Origin: Chitinophaga pinensis
Lineage (GTDB): Bacteria; Bacteroidota; Bacteroidia; UBA4408
DNA: 64,000 nucleotides
Direction of reading: 5' to 3'
Assembly (NCBI GenBank): GCA_945861665.1
Contig: CAMAVS010000003.1
Span: 1 to 64,000, forward strand
This document shows positions 26,101 to 34,741 of the stretch, piece after piece. Made by a program: the position numbers and the translations under genes. The notes below the pieces were generated by a model. It was not told the DNA's origin and made no database searches. It was given only the letters and a program-made list of their open reading frames with translations. Position 1 is the stretch's first letter, and each line of letters starts with the position of its first letter.

Positions 26101-27729
26101 GGTAATTTTAGTACTGGCGGAAATTTTTATAATTTTAGTAATGGGAGTACAGTTGTTTTTAATGGAACCTCCGCTCAAACAATAACGGGTACTTGTGGAT
26201 GGGTTAATTTAACCATATCTAATACAAGTGGACTGGTTTCTGTGGTTTCAGGTACTCAATTTTTATCAGGAGCATTAAGTTTAACTAATGCTGTTACATT
26301 GGCTGTAGGTAATACAATGTTCTATTTAACTTCTACTGCCACTTCTACTGCAAGGATTGCTGCGCTTCCAGCAGGCGCATCTATAACAGGTAATAATTTT
26401 GTTGTTCAACGTTATGTTTCGGCACGACTAACTAATTATGCAAATTTGTCTTCTCCGGTTCAAGTGTCTACAATTGCCGATTGGGACACTCAGCCAAATG
26501 GTACAAATGAAATTTATATGTACGGAGTAGGCGGACCTGATGCTAATATTTTTGGAATGAACAATACGGTTTTTAATTGGAGCGAACCTACTGCTGCATT
26601 AGTTCCGGTTGTTTCTCAAGCAACGGCATTAACTCCGGGCTTAGGTTTTGAAGTTTATTTAGGTACAAATGCTCAGAATTTAAATAATACAACGTTTGAT
26701 ACGCGTGGAACTCCGAATCAAGGTACTCAAGTAGTTGGTGGCTTATCTTACAATGGCAACGGTTACAATTTAATTGGAAACCCTTTTGCTTCTTATATTT
26801 CTTGGAATTCTGTATATGCTAATTCAACAAATATCGATAATTCATATAGAATTTTTGATGCAGCTGCAGGTAATTATTTAACCTACGGTGCAGGTACAGA
26901 AATTCCTTCATCGCAAGGTTTTTATGTACACGCAACGGCAACACCTACTGTAAGTATACTTGAAAGTGCAAAAACGGCTACTGTTACGAGTGTATTTCAC
27001 AAAGCAGCCGACCAAGATAATTTCTTGACTTTTAAAATTTCGAAATCGGATCAAAGTATATCTTACTATAACGTTTCCCAAATTGATTTGAGCACTGATT
27101 CGCAAGATAATTATGACAATGGCGATTTGCCTTATATGGAAAGTCCGATAAAGGAAGCTCCATACATATCTACTGTATCAGCAGATGGTATGGAGTTGTG
27201 TGTGAATAAACTTAATTCAAATCCAAGTTCGGTTACAGTTCCTGTTTATGTTGGAGTTGGTGTATCAAGTAATTATACAATTGATATTACAGGAATGGAA
27301 AATGTGAAAGATTATTCTTGTGTAATGCTTGAAGATAAAGTAGCAAGCAAGTTTGTTGATTTAAGACACAATGCAAATTATTCTTTTGATATTAATGCGA
27401 GTGATGATAAAGATAGATTTGTACTACACCTTAATAAATCGAACGATTGTGTTATGGCAATAAAGAAATCTGACACGCAAACAATTGCTCAAGAAAACAT
27501 ATTTATTACAAAAACGGTAGATGGGAATTTAGTAAATGTAGATTTTTCATTTACTCAAAATGTAACTATTAAAGTAATAAATGTACTTGGACAAGACATT
27601 GTAAGCACAATTGAAACCAGTACTAAAAAAGAAAGTATACTTGTTGCTTTGCCAAAAGAATTTGTTGGTGTTTACTATGTTACTGTAATAGCTAACAACA
27701 AGGTAATTACCAAAAAATTTATTAATTAA
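23164..27729 (+). CDS. Secreted M4 metalloprotease B with long repeat region and T9SS sorting domain
   Basis: The largest paralogue, 1521 residues. Signal peptide (1-21), propeptide and M4 domain match protease A closely (zinc site H386-E387-H390, E410 in GGLNESFSD). After residue about 575 it differs: no PKD domain, but a G-W-x-NW-type start (AGSWDVTTNWTPNGRPTTGD) and a beta-rich repeat region (about 580-1050), then a domain with GLGFEVYLG and YNLIGNPFASYI common to large T9SS-exported proteins, and a C-terminal sorting domain (VKVINVLGQDIVS to VITKKFIN) that lacks the usual YPNP. It is likely surface-attached, with the repeats acting as a stalk or adhesin. Confidence 0.92.
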   Translation: MKSSYLLLSLILFVGISVGYASNNQQKILKGKDATALVNQSKCVVINAPSKVPSFVEFTGSLTKDKAIDALKPSFKFRAADALVFVKEEKDNLGMTNYKYQQYYNSVKVEDGIYNIHMKNASVLSANGFFIDNIKLNTQHVLSAQNAINAALKDIGATRYKWEVPEEEAMLKQITKNPNATNYPHPELLITATDANYFTGTMCLAYKFDVYADKPMSRFYVYVDAHTGKVIRKDNRICFTDAAATGTTRYIGSQAFTSDDIGGGTFRLREAARGNGIETYNMQTGVNYGNAVDFTNVGNSWVGLNNPAMDDAALDAHVGAEATYDYFFGTFGRNSYDNAGAAIISYVHYDVAYDNAYWNGVCMTYGDGSNVPGGFTPLSSLDVCGHEIAHAVTTYSANLNYSDESGGLNESFSDIFGTNVEYFKDPGNANFLIGDQVVFGGGALRDMQNPNAGGQPDTYLGVNWIVPVPPYNQGNDYGGVHTNSGVQNFWYYLVCNGGSGTNDIGSVYSVTGIGMTAAAAIAYRNLTVYLTSTSQYIDARTNSIQSAIDLYGAASAEEIAVTNAWYAVGVGAAYVPPGGNYVTAVAGSWDVTTNWTPNGRPTTGDNVTINHAMTIATPVNINNFILGAAGSVSVGTQTLTLNSTVTGLGGTITSSSTGTVTYNQASNGQNVLAGTYGNLTFSNFNKVLASSGNIDINNVFTPGTGPSHTITGSTIRYTNVSNIIQIVQPFHYNNITALNSVAPGYKNFVGSMQVDGVFTPPTNLQYCTGCTPSTIDFSGSGSQTIPAFYYQNLTSSSNGARTLASSGTIRIYGVFTPGSNTYTITGSTIAYYSTGAQTIQPFSYNNLTVRGCGNGVYKTFSGVINVAGTFTPPVNNYRYSTLGNTINFNSASSQTIPGAFYYGTLSSSSTGARVLDPLNIIDVYTSFIPGTNTYTITGSTIRYAGSVTQTITAFTYNNLRCSGGLALRYWDNTNPVYIKGNFSTGGNFYNFSNGSTVVFNGTSAQTITGTCGWVNLTISNTSGLVSVVSGTQFLSGALSLTNAVTLAVGNTMFYLTSTATSTARIAALPAGASITGNNFVVQRYVSARLTNYANLSSPVQVSTIADWDTQPNGTNEIYMYGVGGPDANIFGMNNTVFNWSEPTAALVPVVSQATALTPGLGFEVYLGTNAQNLNNTTFDTRGTPNQGTQVVGGLSYNGNGYNLIGNPFASYISWNSVYANSTNIDNSYRIFDAAAGNYLTYGAGTEIPSSQGFYVHATATPTVSILESAKTATVTSVFHKAADQDNFLTFKISKSDQSISYYNVSQIDLSTDSQDNYDNGDLPYMESPIKEAPYISTVSADGMELCVNKLNSNPSSVTVPVYVGVGVSSNYTIDITGMENVKDYSCVMLEDKVASKFVDLRHNANYSFDINASDDKDRFVLHLNKSNDCVMAIKKSDTQTIAQENIFITKTVDGNLVNVDFSFTQNVTIKVINVLGQDIVSTIETSTKKESILVALPKEFVGVYYVTVIANNKVITKKFIN
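25180..26120 (+). repeat. Coding tandem repeats in protease B
   Basis: Half-units of about 57 residues (about 170 bp) recur, each starting FTPP or F(T/I)PG: near 25262, 25435, 25608, 25770 and 25943. The FTPG type continues TYTITGSTIxY, the FTPP type continues to SQTIPAFYYQNL or similar, and they alternate to give a 112-residue super-unit. Most likely a beta-sandwich or beta-solenoid stalk. Confidence 0.7.
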
Positions 27730-27777
27730 AGTACGGATAAATAGTTTAAATTCTATCACAAATAAAAAACGTACACT

Positions 27778-30700
27778 ATGAAAAAAATGTGTTCAATTAT
27801 TTCTTTAACTTTATTTGCAGGGCTAACTTTTGCCTCTACTTCAAGTAAACTGCAAAAAGAATTAAGGGGATTAGAAGCAAATGCATTGGTAAAACAAAGT
27901 AATCATATAATCATTAATACACCCTCAAAAGTGCCCTCTTTTGTTGAATTCGTTGGGGTGACTTCTAAAGAAATGGCGATAGAATTACTGAAACCCTCTT
28001 TTAATTTTCAGAAAAATGATGAATTAAAGTTGTTAAAGGACGAGAAGGATAAGTTTGGTGTTGTACACTATCAATACAATCAATTTTATAAAGGGGTAAA
28101 AGTGGAGGATGGGATATTTAATGTTCACACAAAACCGAACACTGTTTTATCTGCAAATGGTTTTTATGTTGATAATATAGTTTTGAATACCCAACCTGCT
28201 TTATCTCCTCAACAAGCTATTGATGCTGCACTTAAAAGTATTGGTGCAAAACTATACAAGTGGCAGGTGCAGGAGGAAGAGGCTTTATTAAAAAGCAGTT
28301 CAAAAAACAATAGTGCAACTTATTATCCGCAACCTGAATTAACCATAACTGCTGCAAATGCAGATTATTTTAAGAAAGAAATGTCATTGGCTTATAAGTT
28401 TGATGTATATGCCGATGAGCCAATGACTAGAGAATTTGTATATGTTGATGCACACACAGGAAAAATTATCAGAAGAGATAATAGAATTTGTGAAGCGAAT
28501 GTTTCGGCTTCTGGAAATACCCGTTATAGTGGCAATCAACCATTTATGACCGATAACTTTGGTGTCAACCAATACCGTTTACGCGAAACCGGAAGAGGCA
28601 ATGGTATTGAAACATACAATTTAAAGAAAGGCACAAACTATGGTACTGCGGTTGATTTTACAAATATTAGTACCAATTGGAATGGATTGAATAATGCAAA
28701 TATGGACGATGCTGGATTAGATGCTCATTGGGGCGCAGAAGGAACTTGGGATTATTACAGCATAATACACAATAGAAATAGTTATGATAACGCTGGTGCT
28801 ATTATAAAATCCTATGTGCATTACGGTGTTAATTATAATAATGCTTTTTGGAATGGCACAAATATGACCTATGGTGATGGTAGTAATTCTCCTGGAGGGT
28901 TTACTCCTTTAACAGCAATTGACGTTTGTGGGCACGAAATTACACACGGAGTTACTTCATACGAAGCCAATTTACAGTACTCATACGAATCAGGAGCATT
29001 GAACGAATCCTTTTCTGATATTTTTGGAACTACAATTGAATATTATAAAAAACCAAATACTGCTAATTTTCTTATTGGAGAACAAATTATGTTTGGCGGA
29101 GCAGGTGCTTTGAGAAGTATGTCAAATCCAAATGCTTATGGCGACCCCGATACTTATTTAGGAACCAATTGGTATGCAGGTGCGGGAGATAATGGTGGTG
29201 TACATAGCAACAGTGGTGTACAAAATTATTGGTATTACTTGGTTTGCCAAGGAGGTGTTGGTACAAATGATATTGGAAATTCATTTAATGTAACTTCCAT
29301 TGGAATGGCAAAAGCTGCTGATATTGCTTATAGAAGTTTGTCTATTTATTTAACAACTACATCGCAGTATATTGATGCGAGAACCTATAGTATACAAGCA
29401 GCCCGCGATTTATTTGGAATGTGTTCTCAAGAAGAAATTACAGTAACTAATGCGTGGTATGCTTGTGGTGTTGGTGCAGCGTACTCAGTATTCATTAATT
29501 CTGATTTTTCAGGTGATGTTACTTCTGCTTGCTCCCTTCCCGCTACTGTTAATTTTACAAACTTAAGCGTTAACTTAAATAACTATACTTGGGATTTTGG
29601 TGATGGAAATACAAGCAATGCTGCTAATCCTTCACATACCTATACCAATGCAGGAAATTATACTGTTAAGCTTAATTCAACAGGTGCTTGTGGATTGGAT
29701 TCTATGATTAAAACTGCTTATATCAGTATCGTTCTCCCCACGTCTGTAACTGTAGTTAATGGCAGCCGTTGCGATACTGGCTCTGTTTCTTTATCTGCAA
29801 CCGGTGGTGTTAATACGAATTGGTATACTGTTCAGCAAGGTGGCTCTCCTATTTATACAGGGCCAAATTATAATACGCCTACCTTAATAAATTCTATAAC
29901 CTATTATGCTGAGAATGAGGTTCCCGCATTACCATTACATGTTGGTCCAATTGACAATATAATAGGTACTGGAGCAAATAATAATTCGGGAACTATACAT
30001 TATCTTATTTTTAATGTATTGAAACCGTTAACCCTTAACTCTGTTTGGGTAAATGCAAGTACTGCCGGACAAAGAACAATTAATTTGTGGGATAATGCAG
30101 GGAATGTTATTCAAACACTTACTGTAAATATTCCTTTAGGTATGAGTAGAGTGAATTTGAATTTATCACTAACATCCGGTACAGGTTATAGATTAGGTGG
30201 TGTAAATATGAATTTATACCGAAACAACGGTGGTGTTACTTATCCTTATACTCAAAACGGAATGGTTAGCATTACAGGTTCTGATGCAGGTTCAGGTTTT
30301 TATTATTTCTTTTATAATTGGGAAATTCAATCGGCAAGTTGCAGAAGCTTAAGAGTGCCTGTAACTGCAACTATTTTTACCCCTCCAACTGCTGTTATTA
30401 CTGCACAAGGCAGCACGACTTTTTGTGTGGGAGATTCTGTAATATTAGATGCCGGACAAGCAAGTCGATATTTGTGGACACCCGGAGGTCAAACAACACA
30501 AACCATTACGGTTTATAATTCGGGAAATTATAGTGTTATGGTAACAGATGGTAATGGTTGTTCTTCTAAATCTTTGGAAGAAGTGATTACCGTAAACCTT
30601 TTGCCTGTTGTTTCATTGACAAACTTAAATCCGGTATGTTTAAATGATTTAGTGATAACACTTACGGGAGGGAATCCTGCCGGTGGTACATATAGTGGAG

Positions 30701-31332
30701 TAGGTGTTGAAAATGGTGCATTTGACCCTATTGTTGCGGGTGCAGGAACACATACTATTACTTATTCTTTCTCCGATCAAAATGGTTGTACCAATACAGC
30801 AAGTCAATCCATACTTGTTAACCAAGCACCCAATGTAACATTGACATTGGCAGATGATACTTTATGCGCAGGAAATGCCACCAGCTCATTAACCGGTGGA
30901 ATGCCCGCAAATGGTACTTATAGCGGAACAGGAGTAAATGGAAATAATTTCAATCCTATTTTGGCCGGTCTAGGCTCACACGTTATTACTTACATATTTA
31001 TGAATGCTGCGGGTTGTTCCGATACTGCCACACAAACCATCAACGTGGTTGAATGTGTTGGAGTAAATGAATTAGCCAACAACAATAGTTTAAGTGTATA
31101 CCCCAACCCTGCTAAGGATATGTTTACCATAACTTATGTTGCAAAAGGAACATCGGATATAACTGTTAAATTATATAATGCTGCAGGCGAAATTGTTTTC
31201 AATGAAACCAAAAAGCAAGTAAGCGGAGAGTATAAAAAGTCAATTGATTTATCAGGTAAATCAACGGGTGTATATTATTTGCAATTAGTTTCTGATAAAG
31301 AAACTGTAGTGAGAAAAGTGGTGAAGCAATAA
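27778..31332 (+). CDS. Secreted M4 metalloprotease C, PKD and Ig-like domains, T9SS sorting domain
   Basis: An 1184-residue paralogue of A and B. Signal peptide (1-19), propeptide with the shared VPSFVEFVG and DEKDKFGVVHYQYNQFY, M4 domain with H386-E387-H390 (HEITHG) and E410. The PKD domain (YTWDFGDGNTSNAANPSH) and following region match protease A, so A and C are closest in C-terminal layout. C adds two Ig-like repeats of about 75 residues (GGNPAGGTYSGVGVENGAFDP and GGMPANGTYSGTGVNGNNFNP) before the sorting domain (LSVYPNPAKDMFTI to VVRKVVKQ). It is followed by a strong terminator. Confidence 0.95.
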   Translation: MKKMCSIISLTLFAGLTFASTSSKLQKELRGLEANALVKQSNHIIINTPSKVPSFVEFVGVTSKEMAIELLKPSFNFQKNDELKLLKDEKDKFGVVHYQYNQFYKGVKVEDGIFNVHTKPNTVLSANGFYVDNIVLNTQPALSPQQAIDAALKSIGAKLYKWQVQEEEALLKSSSKNNSATYYPQPELTITAANADYFKKEMSLAYKFDVYADEPMTREFVYVDAHTGKIIRRDNRICEANVSASGNTRYSGNQPFMTDNFGVNQYRLRETGRGNGIETYNLKKGTNYGTAVDFTNISTNWNGLNNANMDDAGLDAHWGAEGTWDYYSIIHNRNSYDNAGAIIKSYVHYGVNYNNAFWNGTNMTYGDGSNSPGGFTPLTAIDVCGHEITHGVTSYEANLQYSYESGALNESFSDIFGTTIEYYKKPNTANFLIGEQIMFGGAGALRSMSNPNAYGDPDTYLGTNWYAGAGDNGGVHSNSGVQNYWYYLVCQGGVGTNDIGNSFNVTSIGMAKAADIAYRSLSIYLTTTSQYIDARTYSIQAARDLFGMCSQEEITVTNAWYACGVGAAYSVFINSDFSGDVTSACSLPATVNFTNLSVNLNNYTWDFGDGNTSNAANPSHTYTNAGNYTVKLNSTGACGLDSMIKTAYISIVLPTSVTVVNGSRCDTGSVSLSATGGVNTNWYTVQQGGSPIYTGPNYNTPTLINSITYYAENEVPALPLHVGPIDNIIGTGANNNSGTIHYLIFNVLKPLTLNSVWVNASTAGQRTINLWDNAGNVIQTLTVNIPLGMSRVNLNLSLTSGTGYRLGGVNMNLYRNNGGVTYPYTQNGMVSITGSDAGSGFYYFFYNWEIQSASCRSLRVPVTATIFTPPTAVITAQGSTTFCVGDSVILDAGQASRYLWTPGGQTTQTITVYNSGNYSVMVTDGNGCSSKSLEEVITVNLLPVVSLTNLNPVCLNDLVITLTGGNPAGGTYSGVGVENGAFDPIVAGAGTHTITYSFSDQNGCTNTASQSILVNQAPNVTLTLADDTLCAGNATSSLTGGMPANGTYSGTGVNGNNFNPILAGLGSHVITYIFMNAAGCSDTATQTINVVECVGVNELANNNSLSVYPNPAKDMFTITYVAKGTSDITVKLYNAAGEIVFNETKKQVSGEYKKSIDLSGKSTGVYYLQLVSDKETVVRKVVKQ

Positions 31333-31353
31333 TTGCTTTAACTATAGAATTGA

Positions 31354-31383
31354 AAAAGGGATCGATATTTATCGATCCCTTTT
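31354..31383. terminator. Bidirectional terminator
   Basis: A perfect 14-bp palindrome with a 2-nt loop: AAAAGGGATCGATA, TT, and its exact complement. A and T runs flank it, so it works in both directions. It separates the convergent protease C and pseudouridine synthase genes. Confidence 0.92.
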
Positions 31384-31385
31384 AT

Positions 31386-32066
31386 TTAAACCCTTTTCCC
31401 AAATTCATTCCACAACACCTCATCAGGTGGTGGTGCAATAATCACCAATTTCTCTTTACTCACAGGATGTATCAATTCTGTTTTTCTTGCGTGTAAGTGA
31501 ATGGAGGCATCTTTGTTGCTGCGGTTAAACCCATATTTTAAATCGCCTTTAATGGGGCAATTCATAGAAGCCAATTGTACACGTATTTGATGATGCCTAC
31601 CGGTAAACGGTCTTATTTCCAGTAAATGATAATTGTCGGAGCTAAACAGCAACTTATATTCTAATTCGGAATGCAAGGCACCCGGAATATCTTTCCCAAC
31701 AATTTTTGATTTATTGGTTGGCTCATTTTTTTTCAAATAATGCACCAATCTCCCTTCCGGTTCTGCTGGTTTATTTTTTACAACTGCCCAATAGGTTTTT
31801 TGTACTGTTTTTTCACGAAACAATTCGTTCAGTCGCGACAAAGCCTTACTTGTTTTTGCAAACAGAACAATTCCGCTAACAGGCCTGTCAATGCGGTGAA
31901 CAGTGCCAAGAAACACTTCACCGGGTTTGTCGTATTTTTCTTTGATAAATTGTTTCACCAATTCACTTAATGGAACATCACCCGTTTTGTCGCCTTGAAC
32001 TATTTGTGAAGGTTTTTTATTTACAGCAATAATATGATTGTCTTCGTAAAGAACATCAACTGCCAT
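31386..32066 (-). CDS. RluA-family pseudouridine synthase
   Basis: A 226-residue RNA pseudouridine synthase from the ATG at 32066 (MAVDVLYEDNHIIAVNKKPS); the longer frame would overlap panB by 44 bp. The catalytic aspartate is in VHRIDRPVSGIVLFAKT (the RLD-type motif reads RID), with GRHHQIRVQLAS further on. No S4 domain. The exact RNA target cannot be told. The gene starts 7 bp after the panB stop and is likely co-transcribed with it. Confidence 0.9.
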   Translation of the reverse strand: MAVDVLYEDNHIIAVNKKPSQIVQGDKTGDVPLSELVKQFIKEKYDKPGEVFLGTVHRIDRPVSGIVLFAKTSKALSRLNELFREKTVQKTYWAVVKNKPAEPEGRLVHYLKKNEPTNKSKIVGKDIPGALHSELEYKLLFSSDNYHLLEIRPFTGRHHQIRVQLASMNCPIKGDLKYGFNRSNKDASIHLHARKTELIHPVSKEKLVIIAPPPDEVLWNEFGKRV

Positions 32067-32073
32067 TTTATTA

Positions 32074-32889
32074 TTAATACTGCTCTCCACTGTTTGGAAA
32101 ATCATTCGACTTAACATCCTTTACATAATTGCCAACTGCCTTTGTAATGTCGTCAAAAAGATTGAGGTATCTGCGTAAAAAGCGCGGACTGAATTCATTT
32201 GTAATTCCCAACATATCGTGTAGTACCAATACTTGTCCGTCCACTCCACCACCTGCACCAATACCAATTACAGGTATGGTAAGTTGTTTCGCTACTTTTT
32301 GTGCTAAACTTGCGGGAATTTTTTCAAGTACTATTGCAAAACAACCTGATTTTTCCAATATAATTGCATCTTCTATCAATAGTTCAGCTTCGTATTCTTC
32401 TTTTGCTCTTACTGTGTAAGTACCAAATTTATATATGGATTGTGGGGTAAGCCCTAAATGTCCCATTACGGGTATTCCTGCCGTAAGTATTCTTTCGATG
32501 GATTCTTTTACTTCTCGCCCACCTTCTAGTTTTACTGCGTGAGCGCCCGATTCTTTCATGATTTTTATGGCAGAGTTAAGTGCTTCTTTGGAATTGCCTT
32601 GGTAGGAACCAAAAGGTAAATCAACCACTACCAATGCTCTATTTATTCCTCTGATAACAGATGATGCGTGGTAAATCATTTGATCGAGTGTAATAGGTAA
32701 AGTTGTTTGATGACCCGCCATAACATTGGATGCTGAATCGCCTACCAAAATAATATCAATACCTGCGTGGTCGATGATGCGCGCCATCGAAAAATCGTAT
32801 GCCGTAAGCATTGCAATTTTTTCACCTTTACGTTTCATTTCCAATAAAACGTGTGTGGTAACTCTTTTTACTTCTTTGTTTACTGACAT
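32074..32889 (-). CDS. panB: 3-methyl-2-oxobutanoate hydroxymethyltransferase
   Basis: A 271-residue enzyme of pantothenate synthesis that makes ketopantoate from 2-oxoisovalerate and methylene-tetrahydrofolate. Motifs: [26 protein letters not shown] (metal aspartate), [17 protein letters not shown], and [22 protein letters not shown]. Length is normal. A -7 element lies 23 bp upstream. Confidence 0.96.
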   Translation of the reverse strand: MSVNKEVKRVTTHVLLEMKRKGEKIAMLTAYDFSMARIIDHAGIDIILVGDSASNVMAGHQTTLPITLDQMIYHASSVIRGINRALVVVDLPFGSYQGNSKEALNSAIKIMKESGAHAVKLEGGREVKESIERILTAGIPVMGHLGLTPQSIYKFGTYTVRAKEEYEAELLIEDAIILEKSGCFAIVLEKIPASLAQKVAKQLTIPVIGIGAGGGVDGQVLVLHDMLGITNEFSPRFLRRYLNLFDDITKAVGNYVKDVKSNDFPNSGEQY

Positions 32890-32911
32890 TGGTTTAACTA
32901 AAGTTGCAAGA

Positions 32912-32919
32912 CAAAGCTA
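32912..32919 (-). promoter_or_regulatory. Putative -7 promoter element for panB
   Basis: TAGCTTTG on the minus strand fits TAnnTTTG and lies 22 bp upstream of the panB ATG. Confidence 0.42.
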
Positions 32920-32964
32920 ATAATATATTTATGAAAAATATTTTAGACAATTTTATGTGTCGGT

Positions 32965-33444
32965 TTATTTTTTGAAAATCAAGGCCACTGCATAGGCGTG
33001 TACGCCTTCTTCTCGACCAACATAACCCAGTTTTTCGTTTGTGGTAGCTTTTATAGAAATATCGTCTTCAGGAATATTCATTACATCTGCCAATGCTTTT
33101 TTCATAGCAGGAACGTGCGGGTTTATTTTGGGTTTTTCCAAACAAATGGTAGAATCAATATTGCCTATTTCATAACCTTCTTTGCGAATCAATTCCATTA
33201 CTTTTGCCAATAATATTTTACTGTCAATCCCTTTGAATTCGGTTGATGTATCTGGAAAATGAAACCCAATATCGCCTAAGTTGGCAGCACCAAGTAATGC
33301 ATCGCAAATGGTGTGGATAAGCACATCGGCATCCGAATGTCCTTTAGCACCCGAATGATGTTCCAATAAAATTCCTCCCAACCAAAAAGGTGTTCCTTCA
33401 ACCAATTGGTGAACATCGTAGCCAAAGCCTATGCGTGTTTTCAT
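32965..33444 (-). CDS. ispF: 2-C-methyl-D-erythritol 2,4-cyclodiphosphate synthase
   Basis: A 159-residue enzyme of the non-mevalonate isoprenoid pathway. Zinc site GYDVHQL and HSDADVLIHTICDALLG, the phosphate-binding LGDIGFHFPDT, and the C-terminal NEKLGYVGREEGVHAYAV are all present. The ATG overlaps the porV stop (TAATG), so the two genes are probably translationally coupled on one transcript. Confidence 0.96.
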   Translation of the reverse strand: MKTRIGFGYDVHQLVEGTPFWLGGILLEHHSGAKGHSDADVLIHTICDALLGAANLGDIGFHFPDTSTEFKGIDSKILLAKVMELIRKEGYEIGNIDSTICLEKPKINPHVPAMKKALADVMNIPEDDISIKATTNEKLGYVGREEGVHAYAVALIFKK

Positions 33445-34688
33445 TATTTTGTAGGATCCGCAGTTGCCTCTTTGTTTTGTGCTTTAAAAGCATCAAAGTC
33501 GAACAACAAGGTAAAGCGTAAGGTGTTTTTTAAAGGATGATTTTGTGTAATAGGAATCAAGTAAGTAAAATCTAAGCTAAATACATTATATCTTAATCCG
33601 GCACCCAAGGTTACGTATTTACGGTTTCCTTTTGTAGGGTCTTCATAAAACATTCCTGTACGAATAGTAAAAAGTTTTTCGTACCAATATTCCATTCCTA
33701 CCGAATAGTTAACCTCTTTTAATTCTTCGCTGGCACCAAGCGGAGCATCATTAAAGGATGAAAATATTGCTTCTCCTACAGGACGATTGGGGTCTTTTCC
33801 TGCAGAAATTACATTAGTTCCATCTGCAGCTAATTTCGGACTTCCATTGTTGTCTAGCTCATAAATAGGAGGTGAGGGAACCAACAATTTATTGAAATCG
33901 GCAACAAAAGCAATTGAGTTGTAATCATCCAATAATACTGTAAGTGCATTTCCTAATCGTAAATTCATCGGTAAATAGTTTTTTACAGCGGCATCGGAAT
34001 AAGAAATTCTGGAACCTATGTTTGAAAACACAATACCGGCTGCATATTTACCTTCCTTTTCTCCAAGCTTTATTTGTTTTTTTGTGTAATAGAAACCTAC
34101 ATCGGCAGCAGCAGCCTGTCCAGCCTTTGTATTCTGGCCTTGAACATTGATGCCGCCTGTTAAATTGGAATAGATGTAACGCAATGCCAAACCACCCGAA
34201 AATTCATCGGAAAGTTTTCTGGAATAAGCTAGGTCAACAGCAAACTCATTTGGTCTAAACTGACCGGTAGTATTTCCTACCACATCCGTGAAAGTAATGT
34301 CGCCTAATGAAAAGTAGCGAAGTGAAGCTCCAATAGCTTCGCGTTTACTTATTTTTTTATAACCACTTAAATACGCTAAATTAATGTCTGGCACCAAGGC
34401 TCTTAACCAAGGAACATAGGACATTGAAAATCCTATGTTTTTATCAATAAAAGCAAGTTTTGCAGGGTTCCAATGTATGGAGTTTGCATCCGGACTGGTA
34501 GCTGCTCCGGCATCACCCAACCCTCCACCACGCGCATCGGGTGCTATCAATAGAAAAGGAACTGCAGTTGTAATGGTATTCAATCTATCTGTATCATCAA
34601 TACCTGATATCTGACCCGTGCCACTTACCTGTGCAATAGAATTTAATGATAAGAAAACTATACTTAAAAAACTCCAAAATTTCATCAT
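33444..34688 (-). CDS. porV: T9SS outer-membrane protein PorV
   Basis: A 414-residue outer-membrane beta-barrel of the type IX secretion system, which hands exported proteins to the PorU sortase. Signal peptide about 1-19 (ending SIAQ), then the family's N-terminal region TAVPFLLIAPDARGGGLGDAG and SIHWNPAKLAF. Alternating aromatic/polar strands continue to the C-terminus (FTLLFDFDAF). It lies just downstream of porU on the same strand, a conserved pairing. Confidence 0.95.
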   Translation of the reverse strand: MMKFWSFLSIVFLSLNSIAQVSGTGQISGIDDTDRLNTITTAVPFLLIAPDARGGGLGDAGAATSPDANSIHWNPAKLAFIDKNIGFSMSYVPWLRALVPDINLAYLSGYKKISKREAIGASLRYFSLGDITFTDVVGNTTGQFRPNEFAVDLAYSRKLSDEFSGGLALRYIYSNLTGGINVQGQNTKAGQAAAADVGFYYTKKQIKLGEKEGKYAAGIVFSNIGSRISYSDAAVKNYLPMNLRLGNALTVLLDDYNSIAFVADFNKLLVPSPPIYELDNNGSPKLAADGTNVISAGKDPNRPVGEAIFSSFNDAPLGASEELKEVNYSVGMEYWYEKLFTIRTGMFYEDPTKGNRKYVTLGAGLRYNVFSLDFTYLIPITQNHPLKNTLRFTLLFDFDAFKAQNKEATADPTK

Positions 34689-34741
34689 CTGTTTTTAAAA
34701 AAGAACATCAAATATACGTTATTTATGGAATTTTATTGCCC

